A DNA stretch of 5,931 nt from an archaeon. GTDB taxonomy: Archaea; Nanobdellota; Nanobdellia; SCGC-AAA011-G17; GW2011-AR17. The position numbers and the translations under genes were made by a program. The notes under the pieces are model-generated. The model saw nothing but the letters and a program-made list of their open reading frames with translations. It had not been told where the DNA came from and did not search any database. Shown one piece after another: positions 5,192 through 5,931 of this stretch; position 1 is the stretch's first letter; every line of letters begins with the position of its first letter. The stretch spans positions 1-5,931 of the forward strand of contig JAHFJQ010000065.1 of the NCBI GenBank assembly GCA_023245755.1, read 5' to 3'.

Positions 5192-5686
5192 ATGCTTCAA
5201 GAAGAAAAAGAAAGAATACAAAAGGAAACGGAAAACAAATTTAAAAGCTACCTTGACCAACAAAAGATTCCCTACTGGTACATTCAACAAGACATAGAGA
5301 CATTTTCCCCAGCTCTAAAAACATACAATGTACAAAGACCAGACTTCTTCATTCTTCTTCCGCATTTTGGGTTTATACTTATAGATGTAGAACACAGGGA
5401 ACCATTAGAAAAATATAAAAAATTTTGTATAGACAACAAAGAAGCAACAAAATATGACAACTTACAGAAGTTATTTAATATGCAAGTATGGTACGCTTTT
5501 TCAAATGAGAAGATTCACTATACAACATGGTATTTCATGCCCGTTGCAAAAGCATTAGAATTACGAGAGAAGTACCTTGTAAAAGAAAAACAATATATTT
5601 CAGTACCTATGGAAAGTTTTATACAATTATCTTGCAATGAAAAAATTACAAAACTTTTTCAAAATGAAAATACTTCTCAGTTCTAA
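5192..5686 (+). CDS. Probable PD-(D/E)xK-fold protein with altered active site
   Basis: A 164-residue protein (189 if started at ATG 5117, inside the end of the glycosyltransferase gene). Numbering from 5192, helix 'ENKFKSYLDQQKIPYWYIQ' is followed by 'RPDFFILLPHFGFILIDVEHRE' in two strands: Arg49-Pro50-Asp51, then Asp65-Val66-Glu67. This arrangement matches PD-(D/E)xK nuclease cores (helix with acid, P-D, hairpin, D-x-K), but the catalytic Lys is Glu67. Later 'FCIDNKEATKYDNLQKLF', 'VWYAFSN' and 'TTWYFMPV' resemble the helix and final strands of such a fold. Either the enzyme uses another residue or it has become a non-catalytic binding protein. No signal or membrane segment. ATG 5117 has no SD, adds a Lys-rich stretch and overlaps the upstream gene by 14 bases; ATG 5192 fits a leaderless promoter, so I prefer it. 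The fold call is inference; that it is a real gene is likely. Confidence 0.6.
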   Translation: MLQEEKERIQKETENKFKSYLDQQKIPYWYIQQDIETFSPALKTYNVQRPDFFILLPHFGFILIDVEHREPLEKYKKFCIDNKEATKYDNLQKLFNMQVWYAFSNEKIHYTTWYFMPVAKALELREKYLVKEKQYISVPMESFIQLSCNEKITKLFQNENTSQF

Positions 5687-5734
5687 GAATAATTTTAACA
5701 AAAATATCTATTCTTATGAAAAGCGCCCACAAAC

Positions 5735-5743
5735 TATATAAAG
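5735..5743 (+). promoter_or_regulatory. TATA box of the eL41-like gene
   Basis: TATATAAAG, nearly identical to the tRNA-Glu box, is centred about 29 bases upstream of ATG 5768. The predicted start site is within a few bases of the ATG, so the mRNA is leaderless or nearly so. This strong promoter is good independent support for the tiny gene downstream. Confidence 0.7.
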
Positions 5744-5767
5744 CCTGAAAAATTTCAATCCAGCACT

Positions 5768-5872
5768 ATGAAGCGAAGTTCACGAAGGTGGAAGAAAAAA
5801 GGCCAGATGAGATGGAAATGGCAACGCAAACGTATGCGAAAAGAAAAAGCAAAACGTGCGCAAAGGAAATAA
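5768..5872 (+). CDS. rpl41e: Ribosomal protein eL41 (L41e)-like mini-protein
   Basis: A 34-residue protein ending in TAA, with more than half of its residues Arg or Lys. From residue 14 on it reads 'MRWKWQRKRMRKEKAKRAQRK', which aligns with the eL41 pattern of M-R-x-K-W-x-x-K-R-M-R-R followed by a continuous basic helix. eL41 is the smallest ribosomal protein of archaea and eukaryotes, a single helix buried in rRNA at the bridge between subunits; bacteria lack it. The first 13 residues ('MKRSSRRWKKKGQ') form a basic extension compared with the ~25-residue eukaryotic protein. An internal ATG at residue 14 would give a 21-residue form, but the promoter spacing favours 5768. No SD is seen. It lies apart from other ribosomal protein genes. 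Short basic peptides can arise by chance, so confidence rests on the Trp/Arg pattern plus the strong TATA box. Confidence 0.75.
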   Translation: MKRSSRRWKKKGQMRWKWQRKRMRKEKAKRAQRK

Positions 5873-5892
5873 ATCCCCTTCCTAACAAAAGC

Positions 5893-5900
5893 TTTAAATA
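5893..5900 (+). promoter_or_regulatory. TATA box for a gene beyond the right edge
   Basis: TTTAAATA is a good TATA box, predicting a start site near 5920. The last bases contain GGGAG, a possible SD, so the start codon probably lies just outside the window. A weak imperfect stem, CCCTCTT with AAGAAGGG (5903-5909 and 5915-5922), is in between. No T-tract terminates the eL41 transcript before this. Confidence 0.5.
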
Positions 5901-5931
5901 GACCCTCTTAATAAAAGAAGGGAGAAGTAAA

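Noticed and set aside
1..5931. CRISPR array, transposon, phage or toxin-antitoxin system
   Set aside because: No regularly spaced repeats, terminal inverted repeats, transposase or integrase motifs, or small toxin-like gene pair could be supported on either strand.

Overview
The window looks like a piece of an AT-rich archaeal genome, most likely a DPANN lineage of the Woesearchaeota/Pacearchaeota kind. The supporting signs are archaeal TATA boxes about 25 bp upstream of several start codons with no Shine-Dalgarno sequence (leaderless transcripts), a tRNA-Glu of archaeal type without an encoded CCA, T-tract terminators, a tiny Arg/Lys/Trp-rich gene that reads as ribosomal protein eL41 (absent from bacteria), and a secreted DUF5667-like protein of a kind common in DPANN genomes. 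The phylum is inference; archaeal identity is well supported.

Layout. On the minus strand (27-774) lies one secreted, acidic, Ser/Asp-rich protein with a DUF5667-like domain, a strong ribosome binding site and a T-tract terminator. Its promoter is back to back with that of a plus-strand tRNA-Glu(UUC) gene (874-948). Everything after the tRNA is on the plus strand: a lipoprotein of the isochorismatase/cysteine-hydrolase fold (1055-1801); a pair of unrecognised genes, one soluble and basic and one membrane-anchored with a DxNxDGxxD calcium-loop-like motif (1855-2661); a TlpA-like thioredoxin with a Tat-like signal (2700-3188), overlapping by one base a YdjC/ChbG-type carbohydrate deacetylase (3188-3943); a GT4 glycosyltransferase (3985-5130); a probable PD-(D/E)xK-fold protein with an altered active site (5192-5686, or from 5117); and the eL41 mini-gene (5768-5872). 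A last TATA box near the right edge points to another gene outside the window.

How the genes may work together. Four of the eight larger proteins carry export or membrane signals (secreted DUF5667, lipoprotein hydrolase, anchored calcium-loop protein, Tat thioredoxin). Two more, the deacetylase and the glycosyltransferase, fit synthesis of a cell-surface glycan or glycolipid. The region therefore reads as a cell-envelope neighbourhood set between two translation genes (tRNA-Glu and eL41). Most genes have their own promoter, so only 1855-2661 and 2700-3943 are clear operons. I see no CRISPR array, insertion sequence, phage gene or rRNA. I found no convincing new defence or mobile system; the most interesting items are the unannotated-size eL41 gene, the extracytoplasmic thiol/hydrolase group, the variant nuclease-like protein, and a segment downstream of the tRNA that is complementary to the tRNA itself.
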